From positions 124,001-188,000 of the forward strand of contig NZ_LGHZ01000012.1 in assembly GCF_001266615.1 (NCBI RefSeq): 64,000 nucleotides of DNA, written 5' to 3'. Positions 51,499 through 61,335 of the stretch are shown one piece after another (the first letter of the stretch is position 1; every line of letters starts with the position of its first letter). Origin of the DNA: Kluyvera genomosp. 1 (lineage in GTDB: Bacteria > Pseudomonadota > Gammaproteobacteria > Enterobacterales > Enterobacteriaceae). The notes under the pieces are model-generated. The model was not told where the DNA came from and did no database searches. It worked only from the letters and a program-made list of their open reading frames with translations. The position numbers and the translations under genes were made by a program.

Positions 51499-52185
51499 TT
51501 ACTCTGGGAGATTTTTTTCAATATCATGCAGCAATCGATGCAACATTACCGTATCGCGATGCTCGAACAAGCCAATACGCTGTTGCAGCCAGTCAGCCAG
51601 TTTTACATCTCCGGCCACATCAAGCCGTTCGAGTAAGGCGGTGATACGCCCTCTTAACGCAATCAGCTGATTTTCGTCACCTGCCGTTACGCTCTCGTTC
51701 GCCGTTTGTAAGAGCGACGAGAGCTGATAACAATAAACCATCACCGCCTGGCCGAGGTTCAAAGACGGATAATCGGCCACCATTGGCACGCCGGTTAACA
51801 CATCGGCCAGCGCCAGCTCTTCGTTGGTTAGCCCTGAGTCTTCACGACCAAACACCAGGGCTGCGTGGTCCATCCACTGCGATTTCTCGGTCAGCATCGG
51901 CACCAATTCCTGTGGCGTGGCGTAGTAGTGGAAGCGAGCGCGGCTACGGGCGGTGGTGGCGATAGTGAAATCCACATCATGCAAAGCGGCTTCAAGCGTG
52001 GAATAAGTCGTAATGCCGTCAATGATATCGCCCGATCCATGTGCAACCCACCGAGTCGCAGGTTCCAGATGTGCAACACTGTCCACAATACGCAGGTCGT
52101 TAAATCCCATCGTTTTCATCGCCCGAGCGGCCGCGCCGATATTTTCGGCTCTTGCTGGTGAAACCAGCACAATAGATAAGCGCAT
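51499..52185 (-). CDS. yjtD: SPOUT-family tRNA/rRNA methyltransferase LasT (YjtD)
   Basis: 228 residues. SPOUT (TrmH/TrmJ-like) fold: S-P-A-R-A-E-N-I-G-A-A-A-R at the N-terminus, F-G-R-E-D-S-G-L-T-N-E-E in the middle and Y-P-S-L-N-L-G-Q-A-V at the knot. It is predicted to methylate RNA ribose with S-adenosylmethionine; the target is not established. Position between thr operon and arcA is as in E. coli yjtD (lasT). Confidence 0.93.
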   Translation of the reverse strand: MRLSIVLVSPARAENIGAAARAMKTMGFNDLRIVDSVAHLEPATRWVAHGSGDIIDGITTYSTLEAALHDVDFTIATTARSRARFHYYATPQELVPMLTEKSQWMDHAALVFGREDSGLTNEELALADVLTGVPMVADYPSLNLGQAVMVYCYQLSSLLQTANESVTAGDENQLIALRGRITALLERLDVAGDVKLADWLQQRIGLFEHRDTVMLHRLLHDIEKNLPE

Positions 52186-52530
52186 TTAAAGTTCTCTTAA
52201 TTTCCTGTTATCTGGCAATAATGTGATGTAGTTCAACATATTGCGCGGCGCGAATTTACAAAAACGCAACAAAAATCAATGAAATGACGTTTCATAACAC
52301 ATAAACGACACTACACTATTCCCTCTGAAACTATCAGTTTTGAATGTTAACAGAAGTCAGATATCTCTCTGTTTATACGAACTATTTTCATTACCATCGA
52401 ACAATAACAATTGGATTCACCACATTTATCAGTTAACCTGTGCAACTACTTGAGTTGTGGAAAAAATGTGATAGGCGTTATCATTCGAGAGCGTTGATTT
52501 CACCAAACTGTTAACGTGCTACAATTGAAC

Positions 52531-52544
52531 TTGATATATGTCAA
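52531..52544 (+). promoter_or_regulatory. FNR site upstream of arcA
   Basis: TTGATATATGTCAA matches TTGAT-N4-ATCAA with one mismatch. FNR activation of arcA under anaerobiosis is known in E. coli, so the site fits. Confidence 0.6.
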
Positions 52545-52556
52545 CGAAGCGTAGGT

Positions 52557-52727
52557 TTATTGGCTGTCTGGTGCCTCTTTACCTGTTATGTTGCTGTTAA
52601 AATGGTTAGGATGACAACCGTTTTTGACACTGTCGGGTCCAGAGGGAAGAGTACCCACGACCAAGCTAATGATGTTGTTGACGTTGATGGAAAGTGCATC
52701 AAGAACGCAATTACGTACTTTAGTCAT
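52557..52727 (-). CDS. yjjY: yjjY-like small reading frame, altered C-terminus
   Basis: 56 codons on the minus strand. The first 26 residues (M-T-K-V-R-N-C-V-L-D ... V-V-G-T) equal E. coli YjjY as I recall it. Then one extra nucleotide shifts the frame and gives a new tail ending A-P-D-S-Q. Since the DNA is the conserved arcA leader, the conservation may be due to that and not to a protein. Evidence for translation is weak. Confidence 0.3.
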   Translation of the reverse strand: MTKVRNCVLDALSINVNNIISLVVGTLPSGPDSVKNGCHPNHFNSNITGKEAPDSQ

Positions 52728-52823
52728 GTTACGCCGATGATGTTAATTTTCGACATGCATCAGGCAGGTCAGGGACTATTGGTACTTCCTGTTTCGATTT
52801 AGTTGGCAATTTAGGTAGCAAAC

Positions 52824-53540
52824 ATGCAGACCCCGCACATTCTTATCGTTGAAGACGAGTTGGTAACACGCAACACGTTAAAAAGTATTTTCGAAGCAGA
52901 AGGCTACGATGTTTTCGAAGCGACCGATGGCGCGGAAATGCATCAGATCCTGTCTGAAAATGATATCAATCTGGTAATCATGGATATCAATCTGCCAGGG
53001 AAAAACGGCCTTCTGCTGGCACGCGAACTGCGTGAGCAAGCGAATGTCGCCCTGATGTTCCTGACCGGCCGCGACAATGAAGTCGACAAGATCCTCGGTC
53101 TGGAAATTGGCGCAGATGATTACATCACCAAGCCGTTTAACCCGCGTGAACTGACTATCCGTGCGCGCAACCTGCTGTCTCGTACCATGAACTTGGGTAC
53201 CGTCAGTGAAGAACGTCGTAGCGTTGAGAGCTACAAGTTCAACGGTTGGGAGCTGGACATCAATAGCCGCTCTCTGGTGAGCCCAAACGGTGAACAGTAC
53301 AAGCTGCCGCGTAGCGAATTCCGCGCCATGCTGCACTTCTGCGAAAACCCGGGCAAAATTCAGTCTCGTGCTGAACTGCTGAAGAAAATGACTGGCCGTG
53401 AGCTGAAGCCGCACGACCGTACGGTTGACGTGACCATCCGTCGCATCCGTAAGCACTTCGAGTCTACGCCGGACACTCCGGAAATCATCGCCACTATTCA
53501 CGGCGAAGGTTACCGCTTCTGCGGCGAGCTGCAGGAATAA
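52824..53540 (+). CDS. arcA: Two-component response regulator ArcA
   Basis: 238 residues as in E. coli. Receiver domain with phospho-acceptor D54 (in [10 protein letters not shown]), conserved T and K (K-P-F-N-P-R-E-L), and a C-terminal winged helix ([15 protein letters not shown]). With the sensor ArcB it represses aerobic respiration genes at low oxygen. Terminator follows immediately, shared with creA. Confidence 0.98.
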   Translation: MQTPHILIVEDELVTRNTLKSIFEAEGYDVFEATDGAEMHQILSENDINLVIMDINLPGKNGLLLARELREQANVALMFLTGRDNEVDKILGLEIGADDYITKPFNPRELTIRARNLLSRTMNLGTVSEERRSVESYKFNGWELDINSRSLVSPNGEQYKLPRSEFRAMLHFCENPGKIQSRAELLKKMTGRELKPHDRTVDVTIRRIRKHFESTPDTPEIIATIHGEGYRFCGELQE

Positions 53541-53546
53541 GAAAAC

Positions 53547-53571
53547 AAAACGGCGCGTTCAGCGCCGTTTT
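53547..53571. terminator. Bidirectional terminator of arcA and creA
   Basis: AAAACGGCGC, loop GTTCA, GCGCCGTTTT, between two 3' ends 40 bp apart. Confidence 0.9.
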
Positions 53572-53580
53572 CATTTCTGC

Positions 53581-54072
53581 TTATTTTGCCGACCCGACTT
53601 CATCTCCCCACGGCATAATCGGCACTGCGCTGATCGCATTCTTCGGTGAGCCATCCACCACTTTATCTGAATAGGTCAGATAAACCAGCGCGTTACGTTT
53701 ACTATCGTAAAAACGCACCACCTGTAACTTTTTAAACACCAACGATGTCCGTTTCTGGAATACTACTTCACCCTGCGCTTTTCCGTTTTTGATTTTATCA
53801 GTCAGTACAATTGACCCAACCTGCTGGCAGGAAATCGCCGCATCGGAAGTATCTTCCGCAAGACCTAAGCCCCCTTTGATACCACCGGTTTTCGCCCGGC
53901 TGATATAGCAGGTGACGTTTTTGACGTCCGGATCATCAAAGGCCTCAACGACAATTTTGTGGTCGGGGCCAAACATTTTGAAAACCGTATCAACAGAACC
54001 AATCTGCTCTGCATGTACGCCGAGGCTCGAGACACCGAGTAACAGGCCAGCCATTAATTTCTTGTATTTCAT
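53581..54072 (-). CDS. creA: CreA periplasmic protein
   Basis: 163 residues (E. coli 157). Signal peptide to V-H-A (21), then the conserved CreA body ([26 protein letters not shown]) with a likely disulfide. Function unknown. In E. coli creA is followed by creB, creC and creD; here the 3' end faces arcA directly, so creBCD are missing. It is divergent from rob. Confidence 0.94.
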   Translation of the reverse strand: MKYKKLMAGLLLGVSSLGVHAEQIGSVDTVFKMFGPDHKIVVEAFDDPDVKNVTCYISRAKTGGIKGGLGLAEDTSDAAISCQQVGSIVLTDKIKNGKAQGEVVFQKRTSLVFKKLQVVRFYDSKRNALVYLTYSDKVVDGSPKNAISAVPIMPWGDEVGSAK

Positions 54073-54283
54073 ATTGTTACCATTTTCATTTATTAAGTTA
54101 AGTGACTATTCAACATCTGACGGGAAAGTGTTTAAAGATCACAGCTTTACAAAAAACCGCGCCATTTTTAATGTAAAAACGCACTTATGCACAAAAAAAA
54201 CACTGAATCCTAAAACAGCAAAAGATGCTATTATCCGCTACCTTGGTAACAGGCACCTAAGAATTTAAGGATGAGGGCATTAT

Positions 54284-55153
54284 ATGGATCAGGCTGGAAT
54301 TATTCGCGATCTCCTCGTGTGGCTGGAAGGTCATTTAGACCAGCCATTATCGCTGGATAATGTGGCGGCAAAAGCCGGTTATTCCAAATGGCACCTGCAA
54401 CGGATGTTCAAAGACGTGACCGGTCATGCCATTGGTGCTTACATCCGCGCACGCCGTCTGTCTAAATCTGCCGTTGCGCTACGCCTGACCGCACGCCCTA
54501 TCCTCGATATTGCACTGCAATATCGTTTTGACTCTCAGCAGACTTTCACTCGTGCCTTTAAAAAGCAGTTTTCGCTCACGCCTGCGCTCTACCGTCGTTC
54601 TCCAGACTGGAGTTCATTCGGGATGCGTCCGCCGCTGCGTCTGGGCGAGTTTACGATGCCGAAATACGAATTTGTCACGCAGCCAACTACTCATCTGGTC
54701 GGTGTGACCCAAAGCTATACCTGCAAGCTGGAAGAAATTTCCGAGTTCCGTCAGCAGATGCGCGTACAGTTCTGGACCGACTTCCTCGGTAATTCGCCGT
54801 CCATTCCACCAATTCTGTACGGGCTGCATGAGCCACGCCCAAGCCTCGAGAAAGATGACGAGCAGGAAGTGTTCTACACCACCGCGCTGACGCAAGAATT
54901 GGCCAATGGGCACATCCACAATGCGCACCCGGTTACCCTTGAGGGCGGGGAGTACGTGATGTTTACCTATGAAGGTTTAGGCACTGGGCTACAGGAGTTC
55001 ATCCTAACGCTTTATGGCACCTGCATGCCGATGCTCAACCTGACCCGCCGTAAGGGCCAGGATATTGAACGCTTCTTCCCGCAGGATGAAGCACGGAACC
55101 AGGAACCGCCAATTATGCTGCGCTGCGAGTACCTGATTCCGATTCGCCGCTAA
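54284..55153 (+). CDS. rob: Right-origin-binding transcriptional activator Rob
   Basis: 289 residues as in E. coli. AraC-type DNA-binding domain is N-terminal (two HTH: L-D-N-V-A-A-K-A-G-Y-S-K-W-H-L-Q-R-M and I-L-D-I-A-L-Q-Y-R-F-D-S-Q-Q-T-F), followed by a GyrI-like ligand domain. It activates the marA/soxS/rob regulon on binding bile salts or fatty acids. Its last codons overlap the 3' end of the convergent gpmB by 4 bp. Confidence 0.97.
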   Translation: MDQAGIIRDLLVWLEGHLDQPLSLDNVAAKAGYSKWHLQRMFKDVTGHAIGAYIRARRLSKSAVALRLTARPILDIALQYRFDSQQTFTRAFKKQFSLTPALYRRSPDWSSFGMRPPLRLGEFTMPKYEFVTQPTTHLVGVTQSYTCKLEEISEFRQQMRVQFWTDFLGNSPSIPPILYGLHEPRPSLEKDDEQEVFYTTALTQELANGHIHNAHPVTLEGGEYVMFTYEGLGTGLQEFILTLYGTCMPMLNLTRRKGQDIERFFPQDEARNQEPPIMLRCEYLIPIRR

Positions 55154-55797
55154 CGCTGTAGCTCATCCAGTGCAGGGGTATCCAGATGCGAGATATCCCC
55201 TGCCGTTTCAACAACCCACCCCGGCGCCAGCCACAGGCTCTCCTGATAATCGACCCGCGAGATTGAGCAGTTGCGCAGACGCAAGCGACGCTCCGCATGG
55301 GCCGGCAGCCCCAAAATCGTACTGACCAGACAGCCCAACGCAATACCGTGGCTCACCAGCAGTGGGCGGCTTCCCGCAGGAAGATTAAGACAGGCCGCAA
55401 GTCCCGCATGCATACGCTCGCTCAGCTCCTGCATCGACTCACCTTCCGGAATACGTCCATCCGGCGTGCCGTTCACCACCAGCCGACGCCACTCTTCTTC
55501 CTGCGGACTCAGTGAGTCGAGATGACGCTGTTCCAGAATCCCCATATCCAGCTCGCGTAGACGGGAGTCCAACGTGACGCCGCAGCCGCATGCATCGGCA
55601 ATGATCTCGGCGGTACGCTTTGTACGGCCCAGATCGCTGGCGATAACGTGGGTGATGCCGTAGGTGCGAACACGTTCGCCAACCTGCACTGCCTGCAACT
55701 CACCTTTAGCCGTCAGAGGACTATCGGACTGGCCTTGAATACGCCGTTCGGCGTTCCACTGCGTTTCGCCATGGCGAACAAGATATACCTGTAACAT
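55150..55797 (-). CDS. gpmB: Histidine-phosphatase-family protein GpmB
   Basis: 215 residues as in E. coli. The R-H-G motif L-V-R-H-G-E-T-Q-W-N carries the phospho-histidine H9; the second histidine is in L-V-S-H-G-I-A. Called phosphoglycerate mutase 2 by homology, but enzymes of this group often act as general phosphatases. Tail-to-tail with rob. Confidence 0.95.
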   Translation of the reverse strand: MLQVYLVRHGETQWNAERRIQGQSDSPLTAKGELQAVQVGERVRTYGITHVIASDLGRTKRTAEIIADACGCGVTLDSRLRELDMGILEQRHLDSLSPQEEEWRRLVVNGTPDGRIPEGESMQELSERMHAGLAACLNLPAGSRPLLVSHGIALGCLVSTILGLPAHAERRLRLRNCSISRVDYQESLWLAPGWVVETAGDISHLDTPALDELQR

Positions 55798-55930
55798 GTT
55801 TTTTATCCGTTATACTGCGATGACATTTTTGTATGGGTTGTGGTGCTCTGCGGATTTCGCGTTGCGGGAAGACGGCAGACGGGAAAAACAGCCAACATAC
55901 CGGCAACATGAAATACGACGAGTATAGATT

Positions 55931-56449
55931 ATGCATCAAGTTATTGTAGCTACCACCAATCCTGCCAAAATTCAGGCGATTCTTGCGGCTTTTGACCAGA
56001 TTTTCGGCGAAGGAACCTGTCATATCGACGCAATTTCCGTTGAAACCGGCGTACCAGAGCAGCCTTTTGGCAGTGAAGAAACACGTGCCGGCGCGCGTAA
56101 CCGCGTGGCAAATGCACGGCAGGTGAAGCCTGAGGGAGATTTCTGGGTCGCCATTGAGGCTGGGATTGACGAAGGCGCCACTTTCAGCTGGGTGGTCATT
56201 GAAAGTCGCGCTCAGCGCGGTGAGGCGCGTTCCGCCACGCTGCCATTACCGGAGGCTATTCTTGATCAGGTTCGCGCGGGTGAGGCGTTGGGGCCGGTCA
56301 TGTCGAAATACACCGGTATCGATAAAATCGGCAACAAAGAAGGGGCAATTGGTGTGTTCACCGCCGGTGTGCTGACGCGCAGCAGCGTTTACCATCAGGC
56401 AGTGGTTCTGGCGCTAAGTCCTTTCCACAATGACCTTTACCGTGCATAA
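55931..56449 (+). CDS. yjjX: Inosine/xanthosine triphosphatase YjjX
   Basis: 172 residues (E. coli about 170). Start [12 protein letters not shown] and conserved [12 protein letters not shown]. It hydrolyses ITP and XTP to keep them from RNA and DNA. It lies between gpmB (divergent) and trpR (convergent), as in E. coli. The 86-bp gap to trpR contains a degenerate REP-like GCACCGGATAAGGCG. Confidence 0.94.
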   Translation: MHQVIVATTNPAKIQAILAAFDQIFGEGTCHIDAISVETGVPEQPFGSEETRAGARNRVANARQVKPEGDFWVAIEAGIDEGATFSWVVIESRAQRGEARSATLPLPEAILDQVRAGEALGPVMSKYTGIDKIGNKEGAIGVFTAGVLTRSSVYHQAVVLALSPFHNDLYRA

Positions 56450-56535
56450 CTCCCTGCTCTGCACCGGATAAGGCGATGTCTTTACCCGGCCGGGGGGAGT
56501 AAGAGTAACGGAAAAACGCCGGGCGAATCCTCAGA

Positions 56536-56865
56536 CTATGGCTGCGTTTTCGGTAACGTTTCTTCGAGCCACTGGCGCAGTTCAACCGGCGCAGACTTCA
56601 GGCTGTTAGAGCCGCGGGTGATTGTCGCGATCCCCGCGCCAAGTTCATTTTTCAACTCGCGCTGGCTCATTTCGCCGCGCAGCAGCTCTTCAATAATTCT
56701 CACACGCGTCCCCAGCGCTTCTCGTTCGTCTGGGGTCATGATCAAATTCAACAAAGGCAAAGAAAGCTCGTCGGTATACGCCAGACGCAGAAGCTCCACA
56801 AAGCGAAGCCACTCCTGGTTACGCTGCTCAGCCACTGTCGCTGAATAAGGGGATTGTTGGGTCAT
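56536..56865 (-). CDS. trpR: Trp operon repressor
   Basis: 109 residues from the ATG at 56865 (MTQQSPYS), E. coli-like; in-frame ATG at 56916 lies upstream of the operator and is unlikely. HTH region [20 protein letters not shown] (about 69-88) is fully conserved. With tryptophan it represses trp, aroH, mtr and itself. Confidence 0.97.
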   Translation of the reverse strand: MTQQSPYSATVAEQRNQEWLRFVELLRLAYTDELSLPLLNLIMTPDEREALGTRVRIIEELLRGEMSQRELKNELGAGIATITRGSNSLKSAPVELRQWLEETLPKTQP

Positions 56866-56886
56866 GATAGGCCACCGTGTTATGCA

Positions 56887-56906
56887 TGTACTCTTGAGCG
56901 AGTACA
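56887..56906 (-). promoter_or_regulatory. trpR operator
   Basis: TGTACTCTTGAGCGAGTACA is an imperfect palindrome with GTACTC/GAGTAC arms, the TrpR operator type, 21 bp before the trpR start. It gives autoregulation. Confidence 0.8.
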
Positions 56907-56928
56907 AGCATAACACAGGTCTGAGGTA

Positions 56929-58866
56929 TCAGTAACGTCGTTGCCACTCATTACTGGTCAGGACGTCCTCTTTCTCACCCATAAAGTGGCGATAATAGGC
57001 ATCATAAGCCAGCACGTTCTTCACGTAGCCACGCGTTTCCGAGAATGGAATACTCTCGATAAACGCCACCGCATCCACGCGCCCAGCGCTGTTACCAAGC
57101 CAGGTTCGCACTCGTCCTGGGCCCGCGTTATAGGCCGCAGAGGCGAAAATACGGTTATTTTCAAACTGTTGATACACATATTGCAGATAGCTGGTACCAA
57201 TATTAATGTTGGTTTCCGGATCTAACAGCTGAGCCGGATTGCTGTAGCCCGGTAGATTAAACATCTTCACCGTATGCGTCGCAGTACCCGGCATTATTTG
57301 CATTAACCCACTTGCCCCAACTGGCGATTTCACTTTCGGGTTCCATGCACTTTCCTGGCGCGCAATCGCCATGGCGTAGCTTTGCGGCACATCTTTCCCC
57401 GAGGTATAGCGCGTAAACAGGTCGTTATAGGCCAGCGGGAAACGTTCCTGCAGGTTGTCCCACAGCTTTCCGGCAATCGTCGCCTGTACGCTGAGATCCC
57501 ACCAATTCTGGTCAAACGCATAGCGTGCCAACTGCGCTTGTTCCGTTGGGCTGCGGCTACTCACCAGGTTTGCCCATTCACTGCGGGCAGTGTTGTCCTG
57601 GCTCCAGTACATCAACTCGCGCACACGCGCCATTTCCGCACCGCTGGTCAGCGTAGAAGAGATCGCACCCGGCGCTTTCTCCACGCGAAGCGTATACGGT
57701 TCGCCCAGCCGCTGTGCCGCCACCATCGGATAGAATCCACGCTGGGTCATCAGCGAGAGTAAAATTTGTCGTGCTTCATTGTCGCGCCCTTGTTCCATAA
57801 GCAGATCGGCCTGCCAGTAGCGCCATTCATCCTTCTCTTTTGCGTCCATCGGCAGCCGCGCAAGCCAGGTATTCAGCCCCGTGCGATCGCCAATCCCCAG
57901 GGCCATACGCACCCGACGCTCTACCAGCGATGTCGACTGTGAACGCATAATGGCATCGTCACGCCAGCGGGCCTGCTCATCGGTCACGTCAGTGCCCATC
58001 AGACGCCACGCGACAATATCGCGCAACTCCTGGGTTTGTTCTTCATTAAGCTGCTGCGCCTGCACCAGCGATGGAATCATCAGACGCGCATTTTCAACAT
58101 CCTGACGAGCCACGCTGCTAAAAGCCACCGCCGCCAGCTGGCGAGTAAAATCAGTCGCCCCCGTGGTGCGCGCGAAGGTCAACACGTTATTAGGATTGTT
58201 GGCCAAATCGGTAATCGCGGTGGCCATGGTCTGGTATTCCGGGGGCATCTGCGACGCCAGCACCTTCACCAGCCCGGTATTACCCGCCTTCATGACCAGA
58301 CGAATACGCTCGAGGTAAGCGAGCGGATCCTGAGTGCCAGACGATCGCCAGGCGCTGAAGAGTTTATCGCAGGCATTCGGTCGATTTTGCCCGCTCAGCC
58401 ACAACGTTTTTGCCCCATCCCATGCCCCCTGAGTATCGCCTACAGAATATTTGGCATAGTAGTAGTTACACTGCGCTTCTGCGGTGCCCGGTTTATCGGG
58501 GCTAAATGCCAGCAAACCGCGCCAATCTTCACGACGCGCCAGTTCATTAACGAAACGGTTTTTGAGCGTGCGGGCAGGCGGCAGCGTCGGGTTAGCCTGC
58601 ACAAAATTTGTCACGGTCAGCGCAGGCGTGTTCATGAGATCGCTGGAAATCTGGCGATACTCAAGATAGGGATAAAGCGGGTAGTCGCGCAGGGTTGGCA
58701 TCAAGCTGTCCACCACATCCATCTGGCGGTTGTCCCATGCTTGTTTGATTTGCGCATAGCGGCTGCGCTGCTGATCCAGAGAATCAGCGTGGGCCGCGCT
58801 ACTAACGGTCAGCAGGCAGACACCTGCTGCCAGCAGACGCCACGTAAATTGTTTGGCTGTTTCCAC
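56929..58866 (-). CDS. slt: Soluble lytic murein transglycosylase
   Basis: 645 residues as in E. coli Slt70. Signal peptide to about A-H-A (27), long alpha-helical U- and L-domains, and a C-terminal lysozyme-like domain with the catalytic Glu in A-I-A-R-Q-E-S-A-W-N and G-A-S-G-L-M-Q-I-M-P-G-T-A. It cuts peptidoglycan to 1,6-anhydromuropeptides in the periplasm. It shares a divergent gap with ettA. Confidence 0.97.
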   Translation of the reverse strand: METAKQFTWRLLAAGVCLLTVSSAAHADSLDQQRSRYAQIKQAWDNRQMDVVDSLMPTLRDYPLYPYLEYRQISSDLMNTPALTVTNFVQANPTLPPARTLKNRFVNELARREDWRGLLAFSPDKPGTAEAQCNYYYAKYSVGDTQGAWDGAKTLWLSGQNRPNACDKLFSAWRSSGTQDPLAYLERIRLVMKAGNTGLVKVLASQMPPEYQTMATAITDLANNPNNVLTFARTTGATDFTRQLAAVAFSSVARQDVENARLMIPSLVQAQQLNEEQTQELRDIVAWRLMGTDVTDEQARWRDDAIMRSQSTSLVERRVRMALGIGDRTGLNTWLARLPMDAKEKDEWRYWQADLLMEQGRDNEARQILLSLMTQRGFYPMVAAQRLGEPYTLRVEKAPGAISSTLTSGAEMARVRELMYWSQDNTARSEWANLVSSRSPTEQAQLARYAFDQNWWDLSVQATIAGKLWDNLQERFPLAYNDLFTRYTSGKDVPQSYAMAIARQESAWNPKVKSPVGASGLMQIMPGTATHTVKMFNLPGYSNPAQLLDPETNINIGTSYLQYVYQQFENNRIFASAAYNAGPGRVRTWLGNSAGRVDAVAFIESIPFSETRGYVKNVLAYDAYYRHFMGEKEDVLTSNEWQRRY

Positions 58867-59086
58867 AAGCTCTTCCTCGTTGTCACGTTACGTCAGTGCA
58901 GCTTCGTGCCGCGTAATAAATTTATGCTAACTATTGATGGCTAAATGTTCCACGTAATGAACACTTTTTTACGTTTTATCTGTATGTTAACGCCGCTGAA
59001 TTTGCCTGCTGGGCTTGAAGGGGGAAAACAGCTACACTTCGCCTTTGAAAACTCTATTCATCACTATAAAAGAGGCGAAGTCCAAC

Positions 59087-60754
59087 GTGGCTCAATTCGT
59101 TTATACCATGCATCGTGTCGGCAAAGTGGTTCCGCCGAAACGTCATATTCTTAAAAACATCTCACTGAGTTTCTTCCCTGGCGCAAAGATCGGTGTTCTG
59201 GGCCTGAACGGTGCCGGTAAATCCACCCTGCTGCGCATCATGGCCGGTATCGACACCGATATCGAAGGTGAAGCTCGCCCACAGCCGGGTCTCAAGATTG
59301 GTTACCTGCCGCAGGAACCAAAACTGAACCCAGAACATACCGTTCGTGAATCCGTTGAAGAAGCGGTTGCCGAAGTGGTTAACGCGCTGAAAGGCCTGGA
59401 TGAAGTGTATGCGAAATACGCGGAACCTGATGCCGACTTCGATAAACTCGCCGCGCAACAGGGCAAGTTCGAAGAAATTATCCAGGCACACGACGGTCAC
59501 AACCTGAACGTGCAGCTTGAGCGTGCGGCTGACGCCCTGCGTCTGCCGGACTGGGATGCAAAAGTTGAAAAGCTGTCCGGTGGTGAACGCCGCCGCGTCG
59601 CACTGTGCCGTCTGCTGCTGGAAAAGCCAGACATGCTGCTGCTCGACGAACCAACCAACCACCTGGATGCGGAATCCGTTGCCTGGCTGGAACGCTTCCT
59701 GCACGACTTCGAAGGCACCGTTGTGGCAATTACCCACGACCGTTACTTCCTCGATAACGTCGCCGGCTGGATTCTGGAGCTGGACCGCGGTGAAGGTATT
59801 CCGTGGGAAGGTAACTACTCCTCCTGGCTGGAACAGAAAGATCAGCGTCTGGCGCAGGAAGCCTCTCAGGAAGCGGCTCGCCGTAAATCCATTGAGAAAG
59901 AGCTGGAGTGGGTACGTCAGGGCGCTAAAGGCCGTCAGTCCAAGGGTAAAGCCCGTCTGGCGCGCTTCGAAGAGCTCAACAATACCGAATATCAGAAACG
60001 TAACGAAACCAACGAACTGTTTATTCCACCTGGAGCACGTCTGGGCGACAAAGTCGTTGAAGTCAGCAATTTGCGTAAATCCTACGGCGATCGCGTACTG
60101 ATCGACGATTTAAGCTTCTCGGTACCGAAAGGCGCAATCGTCGGCATCATCGGCCCGAACGGCGCGGGTAAATCCACGCTGTTCCGCATGATGTCCGGCC
60201 AGGAACAACCTGATAGCGGTACGATCTCACTGGGTGAGACCGTGAAGCTGGCTTCCGTTGATCAGTTCCGTGACGCAATGGATAACAGCAAAACCGTATG
60301 GGAAGAAGTTTCCGGCGGCCTGGATATCATGAAGATCGGCAACACCGAAATGCCAAGCCGTGCCTACGTCGGCCGCTTCAACTTCAAAGGTGTTGATCAG
60401 GGCAAACGCGTTGGCGAATTGTCCGGCGGTGAGCGCGGTCGTCTGCATCTGGCTAAGCTGCTGCAGGTTGGCGGTAACATGTTACTGCTCGATGAACCAA
60501 CCAACGACCTGGATATCGAAACCCTGCGCGCGCTGGAAAACGCCCTGTTGGAGTTCCCAGGCTGCGCAATGGTTATCTCGCACGACCGTTGGTTCCTCGA
60601 CCGTATCGCTACCCACATTCTGGACTACCAGGATGAAGGAAAAGTGGAGTTCTTCGAAGGGAACTTCACCGAATACGAAGAGTACAAGAAGCGTACGCTG
60701 GGCGCAGATGCGCTGGAGCCAAAACGTATCAAGTACAAGCGTATATCGAAGTAA
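59087..60754 (+). CDS. ettA: Energy-dependent translational throttle protein EttA (ABC-F)
   Basis: 555 residues from GTG at 59087 (V-A-Q-F-V-Y-T-M-H), the E. coli start; an ATG at 59015 would add 24 unrelated residues. Two ABC domains with Walker A G-L-N-G-A-G-K-S-T and G-P-N-G-A-G-K-S-T, signatures L-S-G-G-E twice, and an arm domain. It binds the ribosomal E site and gates elongation by ADP/ATP ratio. In E. coli nadR follows; here a capsule locus does. Confidence 0.97.
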   Translation: MAQFVYTMHRVGKVVPPKRHILKNISLSFFPGAKIGVLGLNGAGKSTLLRIMAGIDTDIEGEARPQPGLKIGYLPQEPKLNPEHTVRESVEEAVAEVVNALKGLDEVYAKYAEPDADFDKLAAQQGKFEEIIQAHDGHNLNVQLERAADALRLPDWDAKVEKLSGGERRRVALCRLLLEKPDMLLLDEPTNHLDAESVAWLERFLHDFEGTVVAITHDRYFLDNVAGWILELDRGEGIPWEGNYSSWLEQKDQRLAQEASQEAARRKSIEKELEWVRQGAKGRQSKGKARLARFEELNNTEYQKRNETNELFIPPGARLGDKVVEVSNLRKSYGDRVLIDDLSFSVPKGAIVGIIGPNGAGKSTLFRMMSGQEQPDSGTISLGETVKLASVDQFRDAMDNSKTVWEEVSGGLDIMKIGNTEMPSRAYVGRFNFKGVDQGKRVGELSGGERGRLHLAKLLQVGGNMLLLDEPTNDLDIETLRALENALLEFPGCAMVISHDRWFLDRIATHILDYQDEGKVEFFEGNFTEYEEYKKRTLGADALEPKRIKYKRISK

Positions 60755-60762
60755 TGTCAGCA

Positions 60763-60797
60763 ACGGGAGCCGCGGTAACGCAGCTCCCGTTTTTTTA
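60763..60797 (+). terminator. ettA Rho-independent terminator
   Basis: ACGGGAGC...GCTCCCGT and a T run, 9 bp past the stop. Confidence 0.88.
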
Positions 60798-61335
60798 TTT
60801 GTGCTATGCGACCACCTCTTGCGATACCAAGACCGGTCTGACACGTAGAAAAAAATGCAAAGAATCATTGAACACCATTATATAAAAGTTTAAAAACCCA
60901 TTATTTAATATAGTGAAATCATATCCAGCAATATTTAATGAAACTTGAAGTATAAATTAAGTTATTCATAAAAACGTTCAATGCCGCCATCTCTCTATAA
61001 AAAAACGCTTTTTATGAAGGTAACCATAACCTACGATAATAAAATAAAGATAAGGCAAACCCGTAATATATAATCACTATTGTGGTGACTTACTGGCTGT
61101 GCTAAAAAATGCCGGATGAGTTCAGGGCCAGAACCCATTCTTTAAAATTATCCATAAATAAAATACATTGGATAAAACTATAATCAAAAATATCATAAAG
61201 GAATGAGATGTTTGATTACAGCAAACATCGTGCGTTATATGAGATGAATAAAATAAATAAATGGAGTGGATAACCCCCACCAAACAGCAGACCTATTTAT
61301 TCATTTAATAAATTCAACGAAAAATCCAATAACCC
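60798..61335 (+). other. AT-rich region upstream of the kps genes
   Basis: 538 bp with long A/T runs, clearly richer in AT than the flanking core genes. No coding frame, no kpsF, and no JUMPstart/ops element (GGCGGTAGCGT) was found by eye. It probably holds the capsule promoter, and the composition would suit H-NS binding. Confidence 0.5.

Larger units (their letters stand above)
52186..52823 (+). other. Long arcA upstream region
   Basis: 638 bp between the starts of yjtD and arcA. It is AT-rich in 52186-52500 and carries a probable FNR site (52531-52544) and, on the other strand, a yjjY-like reading frame. Its 3' part is strongly conserved with E. coli at the nucleotide level, probably because it is the arcA leader. 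No other signals could be placed with confidence. Confidence 0.6.

Noticed and set aside
52560-52802. 80-codon plus-strand frame just before arcA
   Set aside because: Lies in the arcA leader, no ribosome site and no similarity known to me; the region is explained by the leader.
60798-61335. JUMPstart/ops element for RfaH control of the capsule genes
   Set aside because: The core GGCGGTAGCGT was looked for on both strands and not seen.
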